Shown here piece after piece: positions 15,692-23,164 of a stretch of DNA of 24,109 nucleotides. Source of the DNA: CAYZUE01 sp964481825 (GTDB lineage: Archaea > Hydrothermarchaeota > Hydrothermarchaeia > Hydrothermarchaeales > JALUUU01). Every line of letters begins with the position of its first letter. The first letter of the stretch is position 1. The stretch covers positions 1 through 24,109 of the forward strand of contig CAYZUE010000013.1 in NCBI GenBank assembly GCA_964481825.1, read 5' to 3'. A program made the translations under genes and the position numbers. Below the pieces are notes generated by a model. It was not told the DNA's origin. It saw only the letters and a list, made by a program, of their open reading frames with translations, and searched no databases.

Positions 15692-16444
15692 TCACCCGTA
15701 CATTGCTGGAATTTCCTGATCCTGTATATTTTGAGTTTTCTTCATTGTTTGTTTTGTACGACGCATTAAATCACGCGTAACCATGCGAATCTGCTCTTCA
15801 CTTTCAAGAAGTGTTTTCACATCCAAATTCAAATTTAAAAGTTTATTCACGGTTCGGACAATACTCGCTGCAGCACCTGGATCAGGATATTCTGAGTGTG
15901 CTTCAGCCATAAGATAAATTGATTCAAGACCTTTTTCCATACATCTTCGGATAGTTATTCCATCCTGTCCTTTTATATACCCTTCATCAAAAAATTTTAT
16001 TTTATTTTTCTTAAGTATATTGTCTGTTTTTTTTGTAGTAGACACACCATAAACACCAGGCTCTTCTACTTCCATTCTTTTTTGAACAGCCAACCCTCCT
16101 AGTAGGATTGTCATTTTAACGTCCTTCGAAATAAACCAATCTACAAGAGCATGAGAAAGTTCATATACCATTGTATGTGGAATTGGAATCTCAGAAATTG
16201 CAACAATAAATTCATTATTACCGTAAAGCCTCATAGGGGATTTAGGACGTTTATCGTGAACCACTATGATAGGGGGCATTTTATCTGATTCTATATAGCC
16301 AATCTCTTTAAGATTCATAGCACTGACAATATGCGAAACTGCAATACTTCCAACTAAACCAACATCTGGAAATCCAGTTATAGCTACTGGGTTATTAAAT
16401 TTGGATTTACCTGTTTCAATGATTTTTAAGCTCATATTAATCAC
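15692..16444 (-). CDS. PAC2-family proteasome assembly chaperone (PbaA/PbaB-like) with HbYX-type tail
   Basis: A 250-aa PAC2-fold protein (COG2047 type). Landmarks are VAITGFPDVGLVGSIA (18-33), the VHDKRPKSPMRLYG region, LLGGLAVQKRMEVEEPGVYG, and YLMAEAHSEYPDPGAAASIV. The archaeal homologues PbaA and PbaB help assemble or activate the 20S proteasome. The last three residues, Met-Tyr-Gly, match the hydrophobic-Tyr-X (HbYX) motif that inserts between alpha subunits. Residues about 215-245 are charged and Gln/Lys rich, a likely flexible helix presenting the tail. The GTG start (16444) is preceded by GAGGAA at good spacing; an ATG three codons later is the alternative. First gene of the PAC2-hsp20 unit. 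Confidence 0.9.
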   Translation of the reverse strand: MINMSLKIIETGKSKFNNPVAITGFPDVGLVGSIAVSHIVSAMNLKEIGYIESDKMPPIIVVHDKRPKSPMRLYGNNEFIVAISEIPIPHTMVYELSHALVDWFISKDVKMTILLGGLAVQKRMEVEEPGVYGVSTTKKTDNILKKNKIKFFDEGYIKGQDGITIRRCMEKGLESIYLMAEAHSEYPDPGAAASIVRTVNKLLNLNLDVKTLLESEEQIRMVTRDLMRRTKQTMKKTQNIQDQEIPAMYG

Positions 16445-16488
16445 TTTTGGTTCCTCAGTTTCTCCAGACGCTCCTCATTTTATTGAAG

Positions 16489-16501
16489 TTTTAAAATTTT
16501 C
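16489..16501 (-). promoter_or_regulatory. Candidate BRE/TATA promoter of the PAC2-hsp20 unit
   Basis: Read on the minus strand, GAAAA is followed by TTTTAAAA. Its centre is about 48 nt upstream of the GTG start, predicting a leader of roughly 20 nt that would contain the GAGGAA SD. The region is A/T rich, so this is a moderate-confidence call. Confidence 0.45.
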
Positions 16502-16543
16502 TAATTTTTTTTAAAAACTCTATCCTTCTAATATCAGACCTTG

Positions 16544-16564
16544 GGTTCAATCTTCATTGGAACC
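16544..16564. other. Short stem-loop between divergent genes
   Basis: GGTTCAAT (16544-16551) and ATTG-g-AACC (16556-16564) pair over 8 bp with one bulged G around a CTTC loop. It lies in the divergent PAC2/endA intergenic region. It could be a DNA-binding site or a chance structure; the rest of the 250-nt region (16445-16694) shows only T-rich tracts and TATA-like sequence. Confidence 0.35.
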
Positions 16565-16694
16565 ATTATTTATCTTAAATAACGTCTAATATAAATTTAT
16601 GGGGTTTTTCAAATTTTATTTTAATTTTTAAAGATTAAATTTCAGGATTTTTTATGATGATTTGTAGATTAATATTAAAAATAAACCAAATAAG

Positions 16695-17237
16695 ATGCTA
16701 AATAATATATACTCCAGAGGGGTAATTTTGGGTAAAATGAACGCAATTATAGCTGACAACATAGTCTATATTGACGATGAACCTACTATTTCTAGACTAG
16801 ATCAAAAGGGATTTGGAAAAAGAGTGAAAGGGAAGCTTAAGCTTTCTCTTCTTGAAGCATTATTTCTTCTTGAAAGAGAAAGTATTAAAGTGTCCGATAA
16901 GGGTAGGATTTGTTCCTCAGAAGATATTTTAAAGAAAGTAAAAGAAGAGGAATTTAATTTAAGATACGGAGTTTACAAAGATTTACGTGATAGGGGTTAT
17001 ATAGTAAAAACAGGATTTAAATTTGGTGCACATTTTAGAGTTTATGAAAGGGGAGATAGTATTAAAGACCATTCAAGATACTTAGTACATGCAGTCAAAG
17101 AGGAAGATGTTCTATCCTTTCCTGAACTATCTAGGATAGTAAGACTAGCCCATGGTGTTAGGAAAACTATTATTTTTGCTGTTATAGATGATGAAGGAGA
17201 TATTACTTATTATAACGTTGAAAGGATAACTCCTTAG
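16695..17237 (+). CDS. endA: tRNA splicing endonuclease EndA (homotetramer type)
   Basis: A 180-aa archaeal tRNA-intron endonuclease that cuts bulge-helix-bulge motifs in precursor tRNA. The C-terminal catalytic domain contains YKDLRDRGYIVKTGFKFGAH and the complete triad: Tyr117 (FRVYERG), His126 (DHSRYLV) and Lys157 (GVRKT). Length matches the homotetrameric class. The start is uncertain. The ATG at 16695 has no SD. A TTG at 16728 has an excellent SD (AGAGGGG, 16716-16722) five nt upstream, and an ATG follows at 16737; either would still begin before the conserved core and agrees with the family N-terminus. Nine nt separate it from trpS, so the two form an operon. It is divergent from the PAC2 gene. 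Confidence 0.94.
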   Translation: MLNNIYSRGVILGKMNAIIADNIVYIDDEPTISRLDQKGFGKRVKGKLKLSLLEALFLLERESIKVSDKGRICSSEDILKKVKEEEFNLRYGVYKDLRDRGYIVKTGFKFGAHFRVYERGDSIKDHSRYLVHAVKEEDVLSFPELSRIVRLAHGVRKTIIFAVIDDEGDITYYNVERITP

Positions 17238-17246
17238 GATAATAAA

Positions 17247-18368
17247 ATGACGAATGATAATTTCATAGTTACACCATGGGAAGTGGTAGGGGATGTTAAC
17301 TATGATGTATTAATGGAGAGATTTGGAACTCAAAAAATAGATCCATCTATATTGGATAGGGTTTCGAAACATACGGGAGAACTCCATTTTATGTTGAGGA
17401 GAGGAATATTTTACTCTCATAGAGACTTTGATAGAATATTAAACGCGTATGAAAAAAAGGATGAATTTGTCCTTTACACTGGTCGGGGACCTAGTGGAAA
17501 TACACATCTTGGACATCTAATGCCTTGGATATTTACTAAATATATCCAAGATAAATATGATGCAAAGTTACTATTTCAGCTAACAGACGATGAAAAATTT
17601 CTTTTTAATAGGAATCTAACTCAACATGATACAAGAAAATATGCATATGAAAATATTCTTGATATAATTGCAGTTGGGTTCAATCCAAAAAAGACTGAAA
17701 TTTTTTTAGATACTGATTACATAAAAACTCTCTATGAAATTGCCTTAGACGTATCAAAACGTATTACTTTATCCACTGCTAAGGCAGTTTTTGGATTTAA
17801 TAATAGTACAAATATTGGTCGAATATTTTTTACTAGTATTCAAAGTGTTCCAGCGTTTCTTGAATCTAAAAGACAACAGAAATCGATTCCTTGTCTTATA
17901 CCCTGTGCGATAGATCAAGACCCTCATTTCCGTGTGACAAGAGATGTTGCTTCAGCTCTTAATTATCCAAAACCTGCACTTATACACTGCAAATTCTTTC
18001 CGTCACTTACAGGTTCCGACAAGATGTCAGCATCCAAATCTAATACTAGCATCTTTACAACTGACTCTCCCAAGATTGCGGAAAAGAAGATAATGAATGC
18101 AATAACTGGAGGTAGAAAAACTGTTAAAAAACAACGAAAAAATGGCGGAAATCCTTCAGAATGCTCAATTTATCAATATTATTATTATCTTTTTGAGGAT
18201 AAAGATGAGAAAGTAATAATGCTTAGCGAGGACTGTAAAGACGGTAAAATTATCTGTGGAGAATGTAAGCAGATTCTAGCTGAAAAAGTCAAGAAATTCT
18301 TAGTTAAACATCAAGAAAAAAGAGAAAAAGCAAAAGATGTAGTGGACCAATTCATGTGTAAAGATTAA
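17247..18368 (+). CDS. trpS: Tryptophanyl-tRNA synthetase (archaeal/eukaryotic type)
   Basis: A 373-aa class I synthetase that charges tRNA-Trp. The N-terminal VTPWEV is typical of the archaeal/eukaryotic type. The HIGH equivalent is HLGH (87-90) in GRGPSGNTHLGHL, and the KMSKS equivalent is KMSAS (259-263) in the SLTGSDKMSAS segment. DQDPHFRVTRD and the C-terminal helical anticodon-binding region (ECSIYQYYYYLFE) also match. Length is normal. The ATG start follows endA by 9 nt; the SD is weak (TTAGGATAA), consistent with translation coupled to endA. Confidence 0.97.
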   Translation: MTNDNFIVTPWEVVGDVNYDVLMERFGTQKIDPSILDRVSKHTGELHFMLRRGIFYSHRDFDRILNAYEKKDEFVLYTGRGPSGNTHLGHLMPWIFTKYIQDKYDAKLLFQLTDDEKFLFNRNLTQHDTRKYAYENILDIIAVGFNPKKTEIFLDTDYIKTLYEIALDVSKRITLSTAKAVFGFNNSTNIGRIFFTSIQSVPAFLESKRQQKSIPCLIPCAIDQDPHFRVTRDVASALNYPKPALIHCKFFPSLTGSDKMSASKSNTSIFTTDSPKIAEKKIMNAITGGRKTVKKQRKNGGNPSECSIYQYYYYLFEDKDEKVIMLSEDCKDGKIICGECKQILAEKVKKFLVKHQEKREKAKDVVDQFMCKD

Positions 18369-18436
18369 TCCACTTTGACGGTTAAAATATTTACATAAAA
18401 GTAAATTAAGAGATATTAAATTAATAATTTAAACTT

Positions 18437-18567
18437 AGAGGATTAAGATGAGTTTGAAAAAATTTGCAATGGGCTTTGGTATTGTAGAAATTGTAATTAT
18501 TATTATTGGATTGATATTTATTATAAATCTCTTAATTAATAAATAAAAAGAAGAATTGCAATCCTCT
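18437..18567. repeat. Inverted repeat flanking the 32-aa ORF (AGAGGATT / AATCCTCT)
   Basis: AGAGGATT (18437-18444), which contains the SD of the small ORF, is perfectly complementary to AATCCTCT (18560-18567) just after its stop codon. Two further pairs follow one mismatch (10 of 11 positions). In RNA this could mask the SD or close a long stem. Confidence 0.4.
18448..18546 (+). CDS. Small ORF, 32-aa single-helix membrane peptide
   Basis: A short ORF starting MSLKKFAMGFG and ending IINLLINK. Residues about 9-29 form one very hydrophobic helix rich in Ile, Val and Leu (for example IVIIIIGLIFII), with Lys at both ends. It has a good SD (GAGGAT, 18438-18443) four nt before the ATG. A/T-rich promoter-like sequence lies upstream (18413-18433), in the trpS-thiI gap of about 265 nt. 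I do not recognise the family. The combination of SD and a clean transmembrane pattern makes it more likely real than chance, although Ile/Leu codons are favoured by A/T-rich DNA. An 8-bp inverted repeat pairs its SD with sequence after its stop. Confidence 0.55.
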   Translation: MSLKKFAMGFGIVEIVIIIIGLIFIINLLINK

Positions 18568-18634
18568 TAGAAAATGTTAAAATATAGATTATTATTGGAT
18601 TATCTGAGATATATTTGAAATACAAACATTTAAG

Positions 18635-19795
18635 ATGGATAGTAAGTTCCTATTAGATGTGATAATTGTTAGATATGGGGAGATAGGGATTAAATCCAAA
18701 AGTACTCGATTAGTGTTTGAGCGTAAACTAATAGAAAGGATTAAAGATGCTATTGGTAACAAGAAAGTTACAAGAGAATACGGAAGAATTTATGTGCATT
18801 CTGCTTCTATAAAGGATGCAGAAGTGATTGCACGAGTATTTGGAGTAGTATCAACTTCATTGGCATTTAAGATATCATCTGATTTTAATGAAATTTTGGA
18901 AAAAGGAGTAGATTTCGCATCTAATAAAATTGGGGAGAACTTATCATTTGCTGTCCGAGCTAGACGTGTTGGAAAACATGATTACACAAGCATTGAAATA
19001 GCGAGGGAATTAGGAGCGAAAATAATTGAAGCAACTGGAGCAAAGGTGAACCTCACTAAACCAGATATCTCAATTCATGTTGAAATACGGAACCGTGAAG
19101 CATACTTATTTGATACAATAATTAAAGGTGTTGGAGGTATGCCTCTAGGTTCCCAAGGAACTGCCCTAGCTATGATAAGTGGTGGGATAGATTCTCCAGT
19201 AGCTGCATGGATGATGATGAAACGAGGCACAGACATTATAGCAATGTTTATGAATCCCTCTCCTCTAGTGGATGATCGAACACTAAATCGAACAATGGCA
19301 TCGATAAAGAAATTAGCAAGCTGGAAAAATGGAGAGATAACGACATATATTGTTCCTTATGGAAATATCCTTATTGAGTTATTAAAGGCAAAAAATAATA
19401 GTTTGGGGTGCATACTATGCAAGCGAGCTATGTATCGCACGGCTCAAATTATAGCTAGAAAAGAAAAAATTGGGGGATTAATAACCGGGGAAAGTTTAGG
19501 CCAAGTAGCAAGTCAAACTTTACACAATCTTGCTGTTATAGATGAAGTGTCCGAAATGCCTATTTATAGACCATTGATTGGGTATGATAAAGAGGATATC
19601 ATTAGATTAGCAAAGAAAATAGGAACATATGAAATATCTATTATGCCAGCTAATTGTTGTCTTGGACCACCGCTGTATCCAGCTACCAAAGCATCCCTTA
19701 AAAAAGTAAGAGATGCAGAAAAAGAGGTAGATGCTTTGAAGATAGTGTTGGATATGTGTAAAGATGTAAAAGTATTGAAAGTAGGGAAAGTTTAA
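18635..19795 (+). CDS. thiI: tRNA 4-thiouridine synthetase ThiI (archaeal form, no rhodanese domain)
   Basis: A 386-aa protein that adenylates U8 of tRNA and inserts sulfur. It has the N-terminal ferredoxin-like region (about 1-65), a THUMP domain (about 65-165), and a PP-loop ATPase with SGGIDSP (182-188). There is no C-terminal rhodanese domain, as in methanogen-type ThiI. Cys259 and Cys262 (GCILCKR) with Cys341/Cys342 (ANCCLGP) match the three-cysteine iron-sulfur site described for methanogen ThiI, which suggests an Fe-S rather than persulfide-rhodanese mechanism. The ATG has no SD; an ATATATTT element about 23 nt upstream suggests a leaderless mRNA. A U8-thiolation role fits the surrounding tRNA genes. 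Confidence 0.95.
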   Translation: MDSKFLLDVIIVRYGEIGIKSKSTRLVFERKLIERIKDAIGNKKVTREYGRIYVHSASIKDAEVIARVFGVVSTSLAFKISSDFNEILEKGVDFASNKIGENLSFAVRARRVGKHDYTSIEIARELGAKIIEATGAKVNLTKPDISIHVEIRNREAYLFDTIIKGVGGMPLGSQGTALAMISGGIDSPVAAWMMMKRGTDIIAMFMNPSPLVDDRTLNRTMASIKKLASWKNGEITTYIVPYGNILIELLKAKNNSLGCILCKRAMYRTAQIIARKEKIGGLITGESLGQVASQTLHNLAVIDEVSEMPIYRPLIGYDKEDIIRLAKKIGTYEISIMPANCCLGPPLYPATKASLKKVRDAEKEVDALKIVLDMCKDVKVLKVGKV

Positions 19796-19832
19796 ATTAA
19801 TATTATCGAAAGTAAAAAGTGGAGAAAATAAA

Positions 19833-20129
19833 TTGGATGTGATTATAGCCATAGGTATCGGAGTGGGGTTGTTATTGTTTACAACTTATTATCTTGAAAA
19901 ACACGTACCTAAAGATCAGATTTTTTGGTTTTTTGCATCTTCCGGGATAGTTCTGAGCATTTTATCAATTTATACAGTATTCAACAAATCTCCAGGTTAC
20001 GATTATTTTTTAACATTTACCGTTATGTCTATCCTCATTGCAGTTTTGTATTATGAAGATGGAAAAAAGGATAATGTAATTACTAGAGAGGTACAAATAG
20101 AAAAAAAAACTAAGGAAAAAGATAAGTAA
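19833..20129 (+). CDS. Hypothetical three-helix membrane protein
   Basis: A 98-aa protein I do not recognise. Three hydrophobic segments are visible: residues about 2-19 (IIAIGIGVGLLLFTTYY), 30-50 (IFWFFASSGIVLSILSIYTVF) and 58-74 (YFLTFTVMSILIAVLYY). A charged, Lys/Glu-rich tail from 75 to 98 (ending KKTKEKDK) probably faces the cytoplasm. The TTG start has GGAG at 19821-19824; a GTG two codons later is possible. It lies 37 nt after thiI, so co-transcription is likely. Its 3' end overlaps the convergent pheT by 20 nt. Confidence 0.65.
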   Translation: MDVIIAIGIGVGLLLFTTYYLEKHVPKDQIFWFFASSGIVLSILSIYTVFNKSPGYDYFLTFTVMSILIAVLYYEDGKKDNVITREVQIEKKTKEKDK

Positions 20130-21768
20130 GTGCGATTTCAAAACCAGCTGTAGGCATATTCAGCTCCCAATTATTCAAAACCGACGGATGGATTTCGCCA
20201 ATGCATCCTATTTCTTTGTTTTTTATCAAGATTTTTGCAGCTCGTCCAGTTATAAAACTAGGATGATTAAATGGATCTAATCTAAATTCTACACCTAAAT
20301 TTGATAGTACTGCATAAAGGACGGATGAAATTTCCTCATATCCTGCATTAACATCCGACAGCATACAGGAAAGTTTTTTAATATTCACGGTTCTAGTTTC
20401 GGCTTTTTGATCAATTTTAACCGTATCAGCTACTTCAAATATTCTCTGAGGAAACTCAACATGCTGATTATAGGTAAGAAATTCTAATAAACTTGGCATA
20501 AGCCAATTCCTGATGACACTCCAATTTGAACTGATAGGATTTGCAATTTCACAAATATTTGACTCTTCGAGTTTCATCTTATCGAAAAGCGAATTCTTAT
20601 TTGTTAGAGAAAATGTGAGGATTTCTTGATAACCAAGACCTGTAACAAGATCTCGAATTGTTTCTGAATAGTCTTCTATTGGATTAATGCTACCAATTGT
20701 TGAGATCTCAGGGTAAATTGGAAGAATGTTATTTATTCCATAAGCAATAGCTATGTCTTCTATAACATCCCGCTCATGCAAGAGATCGTTCCTATAAGCT
20801 GGGTATTCCACAATAATAGCATCTTCCTTGAATTTACCTTCATACCCGGCTTTATTTAACAATAAAATAAAATCGTCTTTACTCAGGTCTAGCCCCAGTA
20901 TTTTTCTAGCATAATGGGGATTAATAGAAAATTTTTTTGGTGTTAAATCGGGAGTTATTAATTGCTCTTTTTGATAGTTTACCTCAACACTTTGTATAAT
21001 GCCATTACGTTCTGAAAGTGCTGTAACTAGTACATTCAAAGCAATAGATAACCTATTAAGATACTTTCCTGTTAATTCAATGAAGATGTTTTCAGTGTTT
21101 GTAGTAATTTTTCCTGTATAGGTAGAATTAATTATTGGCGGAATTGAAAGGACATTGTTATCAGAATCTATCATCAGAGGATATTCGGGATAATCGTTAA
21201 TTAAATGACCATATTCTCTACCTTTAGGATGAAATTTTAATATTTCCTTTGGAGTCATTTCTTTATCAAAATCCAGGGGTACAAACGCTAAACCTTCAGG
21301 GTCAACTGTGGTATATATTATTGGAAAATTTAATTTATCATAATCATAAACCCCAATAGCAACTTCCTCTCGATTACGGCCATGTGTAAAATGAATTTTC
21401 TCTTGAAGCTGAATTAATTGTTTAAGGGAATAGTTAGATAAAGATACATCCTTTATTACCGCACCGATTGCTTTTGGCCTTACTTTTTCTACCTTTTTAT
21501 CTATTTCAAGAGAAACTCCTGAAGAATCGACATTGAAACTTTTTAATATTTCATCGTTCCCCAAATATCTCCTAAGGTCACGAGCTATTCCTTCAATACT
21601 CCATAAATCAGGACGATTAGTATCTTTTATATCGAGCTTAATCTCATCTCCATTAATTGAGTCAATTTCCCCTTTTACATACAGTACAATTTCTTCTAAT
21701 TCTGAAGATTTAATTGATTGGCCTACAAGGTTTTCGAGATCGCTGAGATTAAATTGTACTGTAGGCAT
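20110..21768 (-). CDS. pheT: Phenylalanyl-tRNA synthetase beta subunit (archaeal type)
   Basis: A 552-aa PheRS beta chain that completes the alpha2-beta2 enzyme and carries the editing site. It lacks the bacterial N-terminal EMAP-like domain, as expected for the archaeal/eukaryotic form. The N-terminal segment has DTNRPDLWSIEGIARDLR. The B3/4 editing domain includes FTHGRNREEVAIGVYD and KEILKFHPKGREYGHL. The B5 domain is around residues 275-345 (INPHYARKILGLDLS to ERDVIEDIAIAYG). The catalytic-like core follows, to the C-terminal GEIHPSVLNNWELNMPTAGFEI. Length is normal. The ATG start lies 2 nt after pheS, so the two are one operon. The 3' end overlaps the small membrane gene on the other strand. 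Confidence 0.97.
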   Translation of the reverse strand: MPTVQFNLSDLENLVGQSIKSSELEEIVLYVKGEIDSINGDEIKLDIKDTNRPDLWSIEGIARDLRRYLGNDEILKSFNVDSSGVSLEIDKKVEKVRPKAIGAVIKDVSLSNYSLKQLIQLQEKIHFTHGRNREEVAIGVYDYDKLNFPIIYTTVDPEGLAFVPLDFDKEMTPKEILKFHPKGREYGHLINDYPEYPLMIDSDNNVLSIPPIINSTYTGKITTNTENIFIELTGKYLNRLSIALNVLVTALSERNGIIQSVEVNYQKEQLITPDLTPKKFSINPHYARKILGLDLSKDDFILLLNKAGYEGKFKEDAIIVEYPAYRNDLLHERDVIEDIAIAYGINNILPIYPEISTIGSINPIEDYSETIRDLVTGLGYQEILTFSLTNKNSLFDKMKLEESNICEIANPISSNWSVIRNWLMPSLLEFLTYNQHVEFPQRIFEVADTVKIDQKAETRTVNIKKLSCMLSDVNAGYEEISSVLYAVLSNLGVEFRLDPFNHPSFITGRAAKILIKNKEIGCIGEIHPSVLNNWELNMPTAGFEIALTYLFP

Positions 21769-21770
21769 AA

Positions 21771-23006
21771 TTATAATGCCACCTTAGATTCTCTAAGCCA
21801 TTTTAAGTCTTTACTGAAAAGGTTGCGTATATCGTCAACTCCAAGCTTAAACATCGCAAGTCTATCAATACCTATTCCCCAAGCTATCACGGGGATGTTG
21901 ATTCCTAAAGGCTTTGTTAACTCTTCCCTAAATATTCCACTCCCTCCAAATTCCATCCATCCAAACTCTGGATGTTTCGCTGATAACTGAACAGATGGTT
22001 CAGTGAATGGATAATAATCAGGGAAGAATCGAATTTTTTCGGCGCCAGCTATCTCTTTTGCAAAAATTTCAAGAATTCCTAAAAGATGGCTTAAATTTAA
22101 TGACTCATCTACAACAATTCCTTCAATCTGATTGAATTCAATAAGATGTGTAGAGTCAAGCACATCAGGACGATAACATCTTGCAACAGCAAAATATTTG
22201 CCTGTACCTTCTTTATTAGAAGCTAACGTTCTTGCAGAAAGACATGTTCCATGAGCTCGTGGCATAAGCCTGGCAGCTTTCATAGGATCCCATTGATATC
22301 CCCACCCTCTACTTCCAGAAATTCCGTTTTCATGAGAATTTTTAACATTATCAACTAGCCTTTTATTTGGAAGATGTCCAAATTCAGGGTTTTTTAACTT
22401 ATACGTACTAGTCCAATCCCGAGCGGGATGATTCTGTGGTTGAAATAAAGCATCGAAGTTCCAAAATTCAGTTTCTATTAAAGTTCCTGTCATTTCTTTA
22501 AACCCCAGTTCAACCAACTTACGTTTAACATTATTGATGAACCTTGTGTAGGGTTGCCGTTTGCCTGGAAAGATTCTACTGCCAACTGCCTTGACATTGT
22601 AAGGTTTAAGATTAAATTCTTTCCATTGTCTTGTCTGAATAAGTTCAGGTGTTAAACTTGTAATAGACCCCCCTATTTTTCTATAATTAGCCTTTTTTTC
22701 TTTAATTACCAATTTTCTTTTAATGAGTAAGTCTAAATTTTGTTGTTCTACTTTTTCTCCTTTGGATATCTGTGCCAATGCTAGGGGTAATGTGTATCCT
22801 TCCTTTTGTTTAAGTTTTAGAATCTTTGATCCTTTTATGGTAATCCACCCATTTTTTTTCCCCCAAATCAAACCAATAGAAAAATTCTTAATCTTATCCT
22901 TTGCATAGTCAATTTCAATGGGATCTTTATCCAATAAAGAATATAAATTGACCTCAGGTAGACCATCTTTTAGATACTTTTTTCCCTCTTCTGAAAGAAT
23001 AAGCAT
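21771..23006 (-). CDS. pheS: Phenylalanyl-tRNA synthetase alpha subunit, N-terminally short
   Basis: A 411-aa class II catalytic subunit of PheRS. Core motifs are intact: HPARDWTSTY, the motif 2 region RCYRPDVLDSTHLIEFNQIEG, TEPSVQLSAKHPEFGWMEFGG, and motif 3 GIGIDRLAMFKLG. Typical archaeal and eukaryotic alpha subunits are about 460-510 aa, with two or three winged-helix segments before the core. Here the protein begins directly at the LSEEGKKYLKDGLPE segment, which usually lies some 70-80 residues in. The frame is closed by a TAA at 23010-23012 just upstream of the ATG, and a TATA box is placed for a leaderless start at this ATG. The short N-terminus therefore looks genuine rather than a mis-called start. 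Followed after 2 nt by pheT. Confidence 0.95.
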   Translation of the reverse strand: MLILSEEGKKYLKDGLPEVNLYSLLDKDPIEIDYAKDKIKNFSIGLIWGKKNGWITIKGSKILKLKQKEGYTLPLALAQISKGEKVEQQNLDLLIKRKLVIKEKKANYRKIGGSITSLTPELIQTRQWKEFNLKPYNVKAVGSRIFPGKRQPYTRFINNVKRKLVELGFKEMTGTLIETEFWNFDALFQPQNHPARDWTSTYKLKNPEFGHLPNKRLVDNVKNSHENGISGSRGWGYQWDPMKAARLMPRAHGTCLSARTLASNKEGTGKYFAVARCYRPDVLDSTHLIEFNQIEGIVVDESLNLSHLLGILEIFAKEIAGAEKIRFFPDYYPFTEPSVQLSAKHPEFGWMEFGGSGIFREELTKPLGINIPVIAWGIGIDRLAMFKLGVDDIRNLFSKDLKWLRESKVAL

Positions 23007-23028
23007 TATTTAGTATAACCTATGTAAG

Positions 23029-23037
23029 AATATAAAA
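23029..23037 (-). promoter_or_regulatory. TATA box of pheS-pheT
   Basis: On the minus strand TTTTATATT lies with its centre about 27 nt upstream of the pheS ATG. This is the spacing expected for transcription starting at the start codon. No SD precedes the ATG. Confidence 0.6.
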
Positions 23038-23164
23038 GGATTAGTTTATTTTCTAAATAAATAATCAACGGATAAAATAGAAATGAAAATACTAAATATT
23101 TTTCAAAAAAGTTATAAGGAGTTATGATTGAAAATAAGGTGTATACTATTTAAGAAATGAAACG

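Noticed and set aside
16541..16564. GGGTTCAATC resembling a tRNA T arm, as a degenerate tRNA
   Set aside because: No acceptor, anticodon or D arm can be assembled around it; it is better described as a small stem-loop.
23124..23153. Nine-codon mini-ORF (MIENKVYTI) with AAGGAG before the homocitrate synthase-type gene, as a leader peptide
   Set aside because: The SD-to-ATG spacing is only 2 nt, there is no run of regulatory codons, and no attenuator hairpin is visible. Such short ORFs arise by chance in A/T-rich DNA.
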